From Barthelona sp. PAP020 (taxonomy: Eukaryota; Metamonada: BaSk clade), in the NCBI GenBank assembly GCA_040182905.1, contig JARQWU010000069.1, forward strand, positions 1 through 39,198: a stretch of DNA of 39,198 nucleotides. The letters are read 5' to 3'. Numbering within the stretch: position 1 is the stretch's first letter; every line of letters begins with the position of its first letter. Shown piece by piece: positions 19,019-34,000 of this stretch. The notes beneath the pieces were generated by a model. That model was not told the origin of the DNA and made no database searches. It saw only the letters and a list, made by a program, of their open reading frames with translations. The position numbers and the translations under genes are program-made.

Positions 19019-22000
19019 TTAAGAATTTGTGACATCAGCCAATAAAATAGTATTTAAATAACCTGAATTCATTGACATATCATCAAATTCATATCCAAAA
19101 ATATAATATATTTGGTCTCTATTTCTAATAGCATCAGAATACATTCTAATTGGAAAACAATTGTCCTTAATAACCTTTAAAATAGTCTTGTGTATTGCAT
19201 ATCCATGTAGATTGTCAAAAATCAATGAATTACCTGTTTGATAATGAATAAAATATTTGGCATCAGACGAAACTCCCAAAGCAACACAATTGGTAAAGTT
19301 AAATAAACGCTCTACTTGATAGTTTGGGGTATTAATTTCATTTGTTTGATGAATTTTTGTTACTTCTAAGAAAAATTCAACACTTCTTTCTTCCATAAAA
19401 ACAACGGTAAAATCATCAATATTAGCACTATTGTATTGCTTGCTGAAATTAAACAAGGCAATATATATCGTCATTTCTCGTAAAGTAATGCAATTAAAAG
19501 GTAAATTCATTTCATTAAATTGCTTATGCATGGATGATACTTTCTTTTGCATGGATAAATCATTCAACCAATCAATACCACAACTGATTGTTTCCATCAA
19601 TTGAATTTGTGCTCTCGAAGACATATATTTTTCAATTGCTTTCCCACGCCCATTAGCTGGACTTGATAACCATTCAAGAGGTCTAAAAATTCGTAGCCAA
19701 CTAAAAGGAACACAACCAATCGAAAATAGATGTGTTAAAAAATAGAATGACAAAATAAATGGAGAATATGTGCCTTTGCTAACTTTATCTAACCTGTCTA
19801 ATTCAATAAAAGTCTTCTTTCTCAAAAATTCTTGAGTTTCTCCTTCTAAGCACAATAAAGCACTTGTAGCAGTAACATCATTGCATAATTCAACATTTTT
19901 ATGCAAAACGATAGGAATTTCGATTTCACTTTTAAAGTAGTTTGCAGATTTGGCCAATTGGGAGGAAGTGTTTGTTTGCAATGTTAATACATCAGTATAT
20001 TTGCATATACGCTTTAAATCATATAAGAATGTCGGTAAAAGGTCTGGACTTGCTTCACTCAACCCAAAACGATCTTGTATCACATCAATTAGTTTGTTTA
20101 ATGCCTTATCATTCTCAAAAAGGAAAGATCCAGTTCTACACATTTGTAGTTCAGTACATGGGACTGGTAATCCATCTTCCACATCCAAAAATGTTTTACG
20201 ATGCAAATTAAAAAATTCTGAAATAATATTTCCAATTACTTGCTCAAAAACAGATGGTGAACAATAATGTAAATAACATTTGCTCACAATTGATTTGACA
20301 ATATAGTTGATAGGAGTATTATGTTCATTTGCTTCCACTAATCGATGTACAGCATGAGAAAATTGTCCCATTGAAGGTATTCTTATTGATGAAACATTAG
20401 CTATTAACGTAATAACTGTATGCGACAACGCCATGGCCATAATTGTTTGAACAGGATATTCATGGTCAACAAGCGAAGAACTGAACATTAATGTTTGAAA
20501 GAATAAAGATTTTGTGGCCAAAGAAATTGCAAATGGCCAAGTTCTAAACGATAATTGAGTATTTGTATAATTGCTTGCAGATAATCTGCGAATAACTTCA
20601 GGAACGGAGAAGATATTATTGGAACTGCTCAATAGGAATATTCTTTGATAGGGTTGAGCTTGATGAGCAAGCTCCAATGCTGTTAAAGGCTCTAAATCTA
20701 CATTATACATGACAAAACATTCAGCATTGGTCATCTCTTGAATTTTATTTTTATTTTCTTTAGTAACAACTAAAGCCGTGTTGGGAACTTCATCTGCCAA
20801 TTGTTGCGGTAACACAACGACATGGGCAAGTTCATCTCGATCAATAGATGACAAAGTTGATGTTTCCCCTCGTAAACGGAAGTCAAACACTTGAGAAGTA
20901 ACTCGTAGAGTCAATGCTGGTTGCCTCAATACTTGTTCAATATATTTATTCAAAGCATATGGTGTACGGTCAGGTCTAACAACAGCTATAATCAATAAAA
21001 CTTCAAATAGATTGACATCCTCGAGATTCTCAAAAGGCAAAGGTGTTTCTTCTGGTGCTGAACAGCTCATCCAATCTTTAAACTCATCAGAATGGTTTTG
21101 TAACATGATGTGAAACTGTTCGACAGTATTTGGAGAAATGCTTTCCAAAAGATCATCCAACTCATAATCAGATTGCCCGGATCTACCTAACAAACCCAGT
21201 AATCTACCATCAATAAATCTCGCTTCAACAGCCATGAACAAAGCAATGATCAATCTGTGATGTTGATCAGGTAACTTTGATAGAACGCTTTCGAAGATGC
21301 GATTTGTCAACATAGCAAAACTATCGGGGATTTTGCAATTATCCTCACTAAAACAATGAAGATTGTACCAACTTTGTTGATCTGCAGTATTCAAATGCTT
21401 CCACATATGCATAGTTTTATGAACTAAATATCTTGTATTGACATTACATGACCATAAACCAGATTGATTTGCATAATTGTGAAAGGCAATTGCAATGGAA
21501 CTGTTCAGTTGAGCTGGTAAACAGAAGACTTGAGCCATAATTTTTTTCAAAGCAATGACAATCGATTCAAGTATTTCAAGCATAGACACTAAAATATTTT
21601 GTTTTCGATGAACAGGCTCTAATCTCTTCAATATGTTCATGTCAAAGATGGTTTGCGCTTCAGTTGGTAATTTACTCACCAAACGAACAATGTCTTTGTT
21701 ATGATCTGTGAGTTGCTTTTTAACGAAGAGATACAATTCAAAAATGTTGACAACAGTATCGCCCAATTTGGGATTGATTCTTGATAACATCAAGAGACAT
21801 TGTAAATCTTGGAGTTCAGAACTACTAATTGAAAGGTTAACCCAAGGGCTTCTTCTGTAAAACAGTAGATTCCTATAGGGCATCATGAAAGGGGTTTCCA
21901 CATAGCATAAGAAAATTTTTGCTTTTGGATGAAATTGAATCACCTTCCCATCAATAGTCAAAGTATCCTTACCCACTTGGAAAGTTTTTACCACGTCATA

Positions 22001-25000
22001 AAGGATATCGGGCATACCCAATACATAAGACAAATCAGGAATACACAAAACACCACCATCTTTTAATACAGCTAAAAGCTTTTCATGAAACTTGCTATCA
22101 CCAATGGAAGTTGTTTTGGCACCACTATGCAATATGCCTAATAATTGATCAATCAGACCAAAAGGATCATGAACAAACACAATTGACTCACTGGATAATG
22201 GTAACCATAAAATATTGGATACAGTTTCTGTTGCAATACAAAAAGGTGCGAAATTAGGTGTTTGGAACACTTTTCCTTCTAATAGTCTCAAATCTTCGCC
22301 CAAAGAATTAATTAAGAATGATAAATCATTATTGTGGCCTTTATTTGAAGCTTCACTTTCAAGAGCCATTCCATCGTCAAAAAAGGGATCATATAAATCA
22401 TCATCATGTGAAGGTAACTCAACGTTATTGAATTCATCTTGACTTTTATCAAAATCATAAGTGATGACATCGTCTGAATAATCATTGTGTTCATCACCGT
22501 TAAAATTATCGATTTGATTCTGATTTTCTGTTTCATTATGAGTTTGATTTTCTGTTTCATTACCAATGATCTGACCTTCCATGTTACCCACTGAAATATC
22601 TTTTTTTAATTCAAAAGGAATATTCAAGGTACTCACTAAATCATTGATAAAAACTGTTTCTTTTGGTACGATGAATTCCTTCATGACACATTTATCCCAA
22701 AATTGATTGTATTCTAACATGAATGACATGGCTAAAGCACAAACTTCATCCAAATCTAGGGCTAATTTTAAGGGTAATAAGTTTCTTTCACCTAAATCAG
22801 TTAAAATAGTTTGTAGTAATATTCTTCTAAATTTATCTTCAAATTGAATCAATATGCATGCAAATGAAGCAGAAATTGCAGAAATCGCAAGAGGTATCGA
22901 AGAATAATCATTCCGTTTGGGAACAAAATTAAAAATCTTATTAAATTCTCTCCCATCTTCAGCAAAATAATTCCCTTCAAAATTAGGAGTGGCAAAACCA
23001 CTTTGTATAGCCTTTAATCTGAATTGAGATTCATGATTTCCATGTTGTAAATTATTTGGTCCAAGATTTTGTGTAGAATTATTTGGTTGTTCTTTCATAT
23101 CATTAATTTGTTCGTACCAACCAACAGAATAATTTCTTGTCCAAGTATTTATAGACTCCAAAATATTTGCTAATTCAGTATTCTCTTTAATAATATCTTG
23201 TTGAGTTGTTGTATTACGACTGAATTCAACAACATCTTGAGTTAATTTTTTTGTCTTTTTAATGGAGTCTTTTAAAGCTCTTTCTGTATCCAACAACCTA
23301 GAATGAACCAAATCAAATAACATTTGCTTTTCTTGTAATTTATTTTGGATCTGACATACAGGATTCTTTGTTTTATTCAAATCAACCAATAATTTGATCA
23401 TTTTTATCAATTTCTGAACAAAACCATTTGAATGAGTGATTAGCGCATCAAAATCATTTAAAACAACAGTTGTACAACGTAATAAAAAAGTTTCTTCAAA
23501 ATCATGAGACAAGATTTCGTTCATCAAACTTTGAAATAGACTATAGTTTGTTAAACAAGTCTTAAAATTTAACAATAACGAAAATATGTTGATATTTTCA
23601 TTGAAATGATTTGTTTTAAGGTTATGAATCGTAATGATTAAATTGGATAAAGGTGGTTGTAACCTAGCTAATTTCTTCAATTCTTCAATTCCTTCCACTA
23701 AGTTAGTATTATTGAATGGATTCATTAATTCATTGTTAACCATCTTAAATTGTTCTTCTAAAGGTTTAATTGTGTTTTCTAATATACTCAATTCATTAAT
23801 AACTTCATCAAGATCTTTTTTAACAATTTTCACTTCTTCTTCAATTTCCTCATAATTAACAGTCAATTCTCGTTCACGGATTTGACTAAAGCCTAATTGT
23901 TGAATACATTCAGTTAAATTCAGCTCCATATTCTTGAATTCTCCCAATACTTTTGTCACTTCATTACGTCTTTGCAATTCCTCAGATCCAATCCATTCAA
24001 CAAACTTGATGGCATTAGATAATTGATTGTATTTAATCTCTTGTTTAGTACAAGCAAATATGAGCATACTAAAGAAAAAACGAACATAATTTTTCAATAG
24101 TTGTTCATTCACAATTATCCAATTAACATGATCTTGAGTTTCTGATAAAATGGAAGTTTCAAATGAATTTAATTCCCTTATATCTTTGCATAAACTTTGT
24201 TTTTCGGCATTTATTGATGTTTGAAATACAATAGCCAGATGATAACACACATTATCACGATCTAATGGAGTCATCAATGAATTAAATTGAGATAATGTTA
24301 TATTGTGCAAAGGAATTGAACATTTGTCTGGTTGCTTAGTCCTTAAACATTTAACCACTTCTGCTTCGAATCTTAATAAAGTATCTGACACGGCAAACAC
24401 TGTATTTTCTAAAGTATTTGGCGGTAAATCAAAAGGATGACAGTAATTAAATGATTCAGAAATACAAGTATAAAATATTGGATTGCTGATATATTCTGGT
24501 GCAACGCTAATACAAAATTGCAAATTCTTTTTGATTCTGACAAATATCAAATACCATAAAGGGTCAATATCAATGAAGTCAGCATCATCATCATCCATAT
24601 TATGATCAATACCATCTAACAATTGTTGATTCCTAAAATTAATGACTTCTTGTACAAGATTTTGATATCTATGATTTGATTTGTTAATGTTTTGAGAATT
24701 TCGTTCAGAATTTACAGCACTATTGTCGAATTTACTGAAAGCCCTTGTGGAGGATTGAGAAGCATAATTTTTTTGTTTCATCAACTTTTCAACCCGGCTA
24801 TATTTCTTCTTTTGCTTTATCAATAAACTCATTTGTAATTTATCTGCTTCTTCTCTTAAAATCTTCAAAGCTTCATCTAATAACTCAGGATTACTGTCAA
24901 TGATTTTCATTAAATATGGTTTTAACAATAAATGTTGGGAATTAGAAAAAGGTTCAATAGAATCCACATCAGAAGCAATTAAATGAATCAATTCATTGAC

Positions 25001-28000
25001 AAATGGTATAAATGTTAACGTTTTATCCAAAGAACATTGTTGTAAATGTCTTGCTTTTACATGTAATAGAATCTTTGTATTCTTAACAATGACGTTGGTA
25101 AAAATGTTATCAGCCAACTTTGAAAAATCATGAGAATCACGATCTCTTGTGTGAATAATGGTTCGATCAAAAGCCTTCGATTTTTTTAATAAAATATTGG
25201 CAGTTTCAACCCAAGGAAATATTGCATCTTGTACAGGACACATCAATATCATGTGATTGTTCGGTAAACTTAGCAAAAACATAAAATACGCAATAAATGT
25301 GATGCATTCAGGTGAAGCATATTGTAATCCACTGATATTAACAAAATGTCTAAATAATCTTCTTCTGAAAGAATTAAAATCAGTAATTAAAACAAAATTT
25401 CCGATAGATATTGTTGAATCATGAATAGGTTTCTTAAATCTTCCTTCTTTTTGTAACATTTCAACAACTTCAATTGGAATAAGTAAAACATCTCTTGGTT
25501 CAACAGGTAAACTTTCTCTAGCACTTGGAGGGAAACTTGCAATGACTTTATTCAAAGCATCATTGAATACTCTAGTTGAAGAACTCAATCTTGATCTAGG
25601 TTCAGATAAAAATCTAGCAATAAATAAAGCTAATGCTAAACCGGAAACAACAGGATTACCAGGATTCAAATCTAAAGTCCCAATTCCTTCCAAAATAGGT
25701 TTTAAAATATTGTCTGTAAAGAATAAGAAAGGTGTATGAGATGTTTGAGCAAAAGATAATTCTAAAGCATCAACAAAAAATATTAAAGCATTAATAATTA
25801 GACTACTGATATCTTCTGTATGTAAATCAAACCAACGATATAAATAAATAGGAGAAATTGTTTTGGCAGAATTGGCGAAACTACTGTAAATAAAACTGAA
25901 CTCAATAGGTGATACTGTCAAAGTAGTGAAGGTAGAAGACCAAGGATGTGATGGAGAAGCATCCAAATGTCCCATAAAAATGATATGTAACTTAGGAAAA
26001 ACAAATTCATTCATATGACTATCAAAAACACGACCATGTCTTACTATTCGACAAAATAAGGTTAGAATATCATCCGTGATAAATTGATAATTTCTCACAA
26101 CTAAAATATTAACTATCTTTCTGCTTTCAAAACCATATTGTCCTTTAAATGTGCTGGGATAAGCATAACATAGTTGTTTAATGATTTCATCATGAGTTAT
26201 CAATTGATGAAGGGTCAATGAATCAACTGATAATTTTTTGCCTAATTTTTTCAACAACTGACTGTATTCATAAAATCTTATTTCATGAGTGAACCCAAAC
26301 AATAAAGGTTCAGGATTTTCTAATTTAGCCGATAAAATGTCAAGATAAGCTGAAGGAATATTTTCTCCAATCACATCAAAAAAACTATCATGATAAGATT
26401 TTGGAACTACATTGATCAATTGTATCAAATTACCATTAAAACAACCTCTAAAGACAGGATAATTTTCAAACAGATAAGTGTCTAGCATTTGAACGTTTGT
26501 TACTAAAGAATGGTTTGTAACCGTTACCGACAATTGAATAATGTGTAAAAATATCCATAATAATAACAAATTCCGGTCATAAAAAACAAATCGATTCTGT
26601 TCATCAATAATCATGGTTTTTAGCATGTTTCCGATTGTATTTAAAGTGCAAGTATACAATTGAGACAAACTAAACCCAGGCAATTCATATTGTTCTGATA
26701 TAGTTTCCTGAATATTCATACATTTGATAAAAATGTTTATGAAGCCATTTCTATCAATTAAAAGATTATCATAATTGATTTTCTTGATAGCTTCAATAAA
26801 AGACCAAGAAGTAGAATATTTCAAAGGTAATTTCTCAATTCTAGTCAAAGAACTCCAATCTAATACACCAGAACCAGCTAATAATGATTGTACATCAAAA
26901 TCATTTCTAACACTACATACATCGTCTACTTGAATTTCTAATCTTTCACTATTATTTGGTCTAATGTATACATCGGCTAAAATATCATCTCCAATTTGAT
27001 CTTTATCCAGTAAATAAAAAACTAAGGGTCTAACAGTAACTTTAACACTCATACTACTGATTTGATCACATACAGATCTACATATTGAATCCTTAAATCT
27101 AGTGATGAAATTATCTTGAAAAATAATGCTAAAACTGGTGATTCTTCTGCAAAAAAACACACTAATAATAACATTAATATCTTGTTTACTGTTTTCACTC
27201 ACAGTAGAAGCAATTTTCTTGCTAACTCGAGTACTAAATTGATTCACCAACTTATCAATAATTCTTTGAGCATTCAAGCTTAAGCTCAAATCAGCTACAA
27301 ACAAAAAGAATAAACATTTCGATCCAGTTCTTTTTGATAATCTGTTAAAATAAGGTGGTAATATTTGTCTTAAATCCCAAGCTAAATCAGCTACAACTAA
27401 ACTTCTACCAATGAATACAATTTGATCATAGGTGTTCAAATTTGAGTATAAGCTAGTAATTTGCTTAATAGAATCTTCATCATTACTATATAAATCAGCC
27501 ATTTCTTTATTTATAATATACTTCATTTCAATCATATCTACACCATTAGGAATCTTGTATCCAAGGATTGAACGCACATCATTGCATATTGAAAATAGAA
27601 TTGTACTCACCAATAGATTTGAATTGACCATTGAATTTAAACCACTGAAATAATCAAGTTTGAAAGCACATTCATTCTTAATAAATTGATACAATACTAT
27701 TCCGATAGCTATTGTTGAATTTTCATCAGTCAATTTCTTGGTAAACCCATCGGTTATCTTTTCCATCACATAATAAACACTTTTACAATATCTTTCAATA
27801 AAAAAATGGTCTATAACTTTAATGATCCCAATTGTTTGAGCATTTGATATTGTGCTCAATAAAGTTTCTTCCAATTGTATAATTGCATCTCCAATACGAG
27901 GATAATGGCACAATAATGTGTTGGTAACAATGCTACTACTGATGCTATTTAAACTATTAGCTCTAAATACATCAATGCTGATTGGTTGACAAATTCCAGA

Positions 28001-31000
28001 AATTGCAGGATGAACTTCTTTGGAAACAAAAAGACATTTAGGCTTAAAACTACGAATTGTTTCCCTTAAAATAACCAAACTCCATTGTGGTAAGCTATCA
28101 ATATCCATAAAAATCAAAAAAATTTGATTGAGGGTACAAAATTTGATAAATCTTTCACAAGCAATTTTAAAGAATTCTTCATCATGTATTCCACCATTAT
28201 GACGTATCATACGATTTTCAATTTCCAACACATTTACAAACATATGTTCTAACATAAAAACTTGAGTAAAAACACGTGATAATTCTAATTTTTCATTATA
28301 ATTATCTCCAACAAACAGTGGATATAATGCTGGTTGTTTATAAATAGACATACACATCATAAATATCTCATGTTGTATTGGACTTAAAGGTGGCAATTCA
28401 TAAGCACTGAAACTGGTACCAAGATCAAAAGGCAAAGGACTTCTCCCATGATTGGGTTTCATTAAGCTAAGACAACTATTTTTGCTAAAAACTGGATAAG
28501 CTGTTCCACTCGATAAAAAATAATATGCTGGCCAATAAGGAATTTTTCTTTTGAAGATTTGAGAATATTTAGATGCATCTTTATCATTTAAAGTTTCTTC
28601 AAACCAAGTTAAGAAAGGATGAACTTCAATTTCATCATCATCATATTCTTCTTCCACTTCTGCAATGCCAATTTCATCAATTAAATTATCTTGTAACATA
28701 CTAATATTTTGTTCTAAAAAATCCTGATTGTTAGCATTTTCATCAATAACAACTTGAGTAAATGCACAATTGAAATAATCAAAAATTCGGTGTTCAACTA
28801 AAAAGGGTACACAAATATAAGCTAATTGTTTCAACCTTTTAACACTTTGTTCACTACCTACCAATTTGATTCTTTTTGAAATGTCAACAAAAGTATCATA
28901 TGCAAACATAGCTGCTTGTTCTGAAGTAAATTGACTTAAAGTTCTTTGTAAGACGTGTGCAAAAGTGACTCTTCCTAAAGACATTGATTGATTTAAACAA
29001 TAATCAACAAAATCTGTAGGTATAGGATTTTCTAACAAGGCGTCCAAATACGTTTGGGTATTGGAGATCATCAAATGAACTGTCTCTTGAATAATTTTCA
29101 ACAAATTAGATACCAAATCAAAAGCGGTAATTGAACCATAAATACGAATTCCTGTAGATAACACAGTGTGCTCATATGATAAAGCACGCAGATTTTTACT
29201 GGAAGCAGAAGTGTTTGACGTAACTATTGAAGATAATGTGTTTGTTGATTGATTTAAAAAGGGATTGTTTGAATTTGTAAGTTGATTGAAGGAAGAAATA
29301 GAAGAAGAAACTTTTGAAAGAGTTTCATCATAAGAATAAAAATTTGCATAAACTAAATGGGTTATAGCTCCTTGATGAAAGATAAACGCAGAAATATCTG
29401 GATAACAAACAATCAAACAAGAATGTATCGTTTGTACGATGGGTATATAGGATTTTAAAACAAAATTGTTTTCCATCAAAGTTGTAGCTCTTAAAATACA
29501 ATATTCAAAGGTAACATATTGAGTTAATGATAACATCAACAATCTGCTACATTCTTCACAAGCATGGTCAAACATTTTGATGAAAATTGGTTTTACTGCC
29601 TTTGCTGTTTGAACAAATAAAATATTACAATCTTGAATTAGATGTAAATGGGCATCAACATCCAATAAACATTTCAAAGAGGAAAAAAAGTTCATAATTT
29701 TTGTATATTTTAAATAACACTCGTAATACAGGTCAATATTTTTCAAAAATTCCTCATCATCATATCTTTCAAATTTTTCAGAAGAAAATATGCTGAAACT
29801 GATTTCAATCAAAAAAGCCAATCTGCCTAAAACTTCACAAAAATTGCGAATATCAATGAATTGTCTTTGTAATTTGATTACATCATCTTCTACAACGTGT
29901 AATGTTCTTAATTGAGTTAAAATTTTACAAGATTCATCAATACTCTTAATTACAGGTGCACTAATCCTCCAATCACCTATATTTTCAAACAAATCAAATT
30001 CCATTGTCACATCATGAACACTTGAATCATTAACCTCCAATTCTAACAACGAAAATCCTTCAATAAACGGCAATTCAAAATCAGGTGAAAAATCATTTTT
30101 GCCAACTTTATTTCCAGTTTCAATTTCTGTCAAAGTTTCATCATTCCCATTGTTATTCTTTAAACTCTCATTTAAAATCATATTTCTACATAAATAACCT
30201 TTACAATATCGTTGAATAGTTATATAATATTCTTCTTCTCTGATTACTTTTTGAACATATTTTCTTCTTTCCAAGATTTCTTCATCATTCTCATAAGCCT
30301 TCATACATACCCATTTTCTGAATTGTCTTTGTACTAATAATGGATAATGTAAATGATTTTTAGAATCTTGATTTAATTTTCGAATTTTTCTGAACATTTT
30401 ATTCAAATTTTCTTCTTTATCATCAACTTTACGTTTTTGTATGTTCCTTATTTTACTTTCAGCTAAAATGGCTTCCATTTTCCACTTAATTAATTTTCTT
30501 TGTTGATCTAATAATCTACGTTTTTTGGTTTGTTCCATTAAAATCCTCTTTTCTTCTTTGGCTTTGGCTTGAGCTGCATCATATTTTCGTTTTAAAGGAT
30601 AGTATAACCAAGTTGATGAATTTAGAAGAATCTTATGTGAATTAAAGTCCAAATGTTTCAATAACCAATGATCATTCATTGCTTTTAAAGTTTCTTTAGC
30701 TTTCATTTCTTCTTTAATTAATTGAATCAATTTGTTAATATCTCTCAAATTATTTTCAACGTTTTCAAAATCTTCCGTAATTTTTGTTATAAAATAACGA
30801 ATTTTAAAATTTTTTATATTCAAAAACTCACGAACACGTTCTAAATCATTTTCGCACAAATTCAACTCGATCAATTCAAGGATGATTTTCTTTACATCCT
30901 TAACATGTATTAAAGGAAAGAAAAATTTTGGAAATAAGCCATAAAAATATTCAAAGTTTTCCAAAGTTTGAATTTTTTCACTAATAATTAAAATATCATC

Positions 31001-34000
31001 AATTCCATCTTGTCCTGACTTATCAAATATAGTGTGATAATGTGTGGTCTTAAAAACTTCACAATAATGCAACCAACTATCAAATACATACCAAAAATTC
31101 TGTAATTTTTTTAAAATTTCTTTCAATTGCTTATTCTTCAGAATATTTTGATTCAAAATTGAACTCATTGCATTTAAACGTGTTTCTTGATTTTGCAATT
31201 CTTTTAATTTGTCAATATAGTCTTCAATCAGTAATTTAGCATTGTTAATTTTTAAATATCCATTTTTGCTAAACACAGAAGTGTTTTTTTCAACAAAAGG
31301 AAATATATTTTGAATTTTTGCTGAAAAAACTTCAATATCACCAATTAATTTTTTTTGTCTCTTTTTCAATTCATTTGTAGCAGGTAATATCAATTCACCA
31401 TGATCTTCCATAAATTTAGTTGTTAACTTACGATTTAAAATAAAATCTTTTTGAAAGATGTTCAACAGTTCAATAAAAAAATTCAATAATCCAATATTTG
31501 AATTCTCGTTGCAATTGAATGAATAATTAGAATTTGCACAACTTAATGCCGTTCTGTCTGTAGTCAAAGATTGTAAATCCTCTTTAGATGTGGTATTATA
31601 ATTGATTGAATTTGCTTGACTATTTGTTACAGTTATCAATTCAATTACACTTTCTAAAAAATTTTGAACGGCTAAAATACCAGGAACACTATCATTGAAT
31701 TGATAAACATGAAGAATAGATTCACATACACTATCAAAATGTTGTTCTAGATGTGATGACATATAAACAACAGGGTTATTTAATACATTTAAATGAGGAC
31801 GACTATCAACAATAATATTTTTAGCAATGACAACTAAATTCTTGAAATAGTTAGTAGAAGTATCGTTAAATGCTTGAATCAACTTATAAAACAGATCTTT
31901 CAAAGAAAAAATACATGATTCAGATAAAACATGTAAACAATTGATGCGTTTTCTTGTTTTATATAAAATTAACAATTTTTCAATGTTTAAAACTTTTGTA
32001 AATATTTGAATATACTTTTTATGAATCGTTTTGATAGAATTCTTTTTTAAAGTAGTATCAACTTTTTCAGTACGTACATCTTTAATCAAAGCATCTAATA
32101 ATTTCGTTTCTGAAGGAATTAATAATAATGAAAAATCTGAAGCAATTTTCTTCAAATATACTTGTAATGATGAATTTATTTGTTGCAAAACAAATAGAAA
32201 CTTTTGCAACTCATCAATTACTGATGGTTGAGAAAATAATTTTGCAAATAAGTCCAATTTTACATCAGCATCAGCATGTAATTTTGTTTTTTGTTTTTCT
32301 TTTGACTCTTCATATTTGGACGCAAGTTGAACAATTCTGGATTCTTGTCCTCTAGGAGTAGCTAAGACCTGATGAGAAATCTTCTGTTTTGATAAAGCTA
32401 AAGGAGATGGCAAAACAATACTTTGTAAAATTATTTGCAACATTTGAACAAAAGAATATGCTACATCCAAAAGCGTCATCCGGTTATCATTTTTTATATA
32501 TTCTTTTATCACAGGAATACCTTTAGGACTTATAAAAACTCTAGGTATTATTTGTCGACTGAAAATATTCTTCAATGCCATGGCTTTTTCTGTTTTTTGT
32601 TGTTCATTCATATTATCTTCCTCAGTATAACTACTTATCACACTCACTTCTTTCGTTACAAATGGACTATCAACAGAAGCGGTAACACTTTTATTATTCT
32701 TATTCATAGCACGTAATCTTCTTGATAAAAAATCACTCTTCATATTTCCAGAGCTCATTCCATCACCAATATTAATACCAATCACACCTTTTGAAATTGG
32801 AATTTGAGAAGGTTCAGGTACACAATAAATTCTGTTGTTTCGCAATTTAACATGGGTTATTAGACTAAAAGCTTCATCATCTTGTGAAAAATAACGACTA
32901 CTGGTTTTCAAAAAAGATATCAAACCATTTTTCATATGTTTAATGCAAGTATTTTGCACAAATTTCACAAATTTAACCCATTTAGGATCTCCTTGACTTA
33001 ATTCCAAACGATCAAAACTTTCGCTCAAATTTTTGAAAAGTTGAGTGGAATGCTTTTCCAATAAGAATATTTTTGTGAAAGATGATGAAAAAAGAGCATC
33101 TAATAAATCATCTCCTTCATAATAGCCTTCAAATATGTGTCCTTGCAAAATATCACCAAAATTTTCAGTACATTCTAAAATTCTTTTTAAATCCAAAGCT
33201 CTATCAACTGCATCTGTTAATGTACCGTTGGTCTTTGACATAAATTCATATATGTTGTCAGATACATATGTTAGATTCCCAACTGCCTTTAATAACTCTT
33301 GATTGACATTGAGAACATGTGAATTTATCAAACCAATAACGTCAATTGGATAATTAGTTATTAAGTTATTAAAACTATCAATCAATAGACTGACACGTAA
33401 AGCAATAAATGTAATACGCACAACTTGCATTGCCAATTCTTGAGCTTTAGCCAATTTTTCAGTGGCAAATATGGCTTTAAAAGATTCTTTATTTAAGTTA
33501 ACAAATCTGAAACATGTTTTAAGATCTCTACTCAATCTGAAAAACACATTAGGCAAATTGATCTCAAATAAGAACTTACTTTCAGCAATTTTAACATTTT
33601 TTCCTTTAACAATAGGATTTTGATGTGCTAAATTTGAAATAATCAATTCAGAAGTTAATATCATGTGAGTGATTTGAATAAAAAAATTTTGAACAGATGA
33701 TTTGATAAATAAACAACTTCTTTCAAAGTTTGTTGTTAATTCAGTGACGTTCTTTTGTAATAAATTGCATTTCTTCAACAATTCTTCAACATTTGCATTA
33801 ATTGAAGTATTATCAACATTATTTGCTTTTGATGGTGATGTTTCAATTTGTATGTTATCTCCTCCTTTATCTATAGTTTCTTGTGCAAATAATCTTAAAC
33901 GACGTAAATTAGCTAAAAAATTAATGTTCCATATTTGGTCATGTATATATACAATATAACGATACAAATTATCCCAACATACAAGTTTAGAACCAAAAAT

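Noticed and set aside
19942-20267. Plus-strand frames of 89 and 105 residues antisense to the dynein-like gene
   Set aside because: Shadows of the well-supported minus-strand frame; no recognisable protein.
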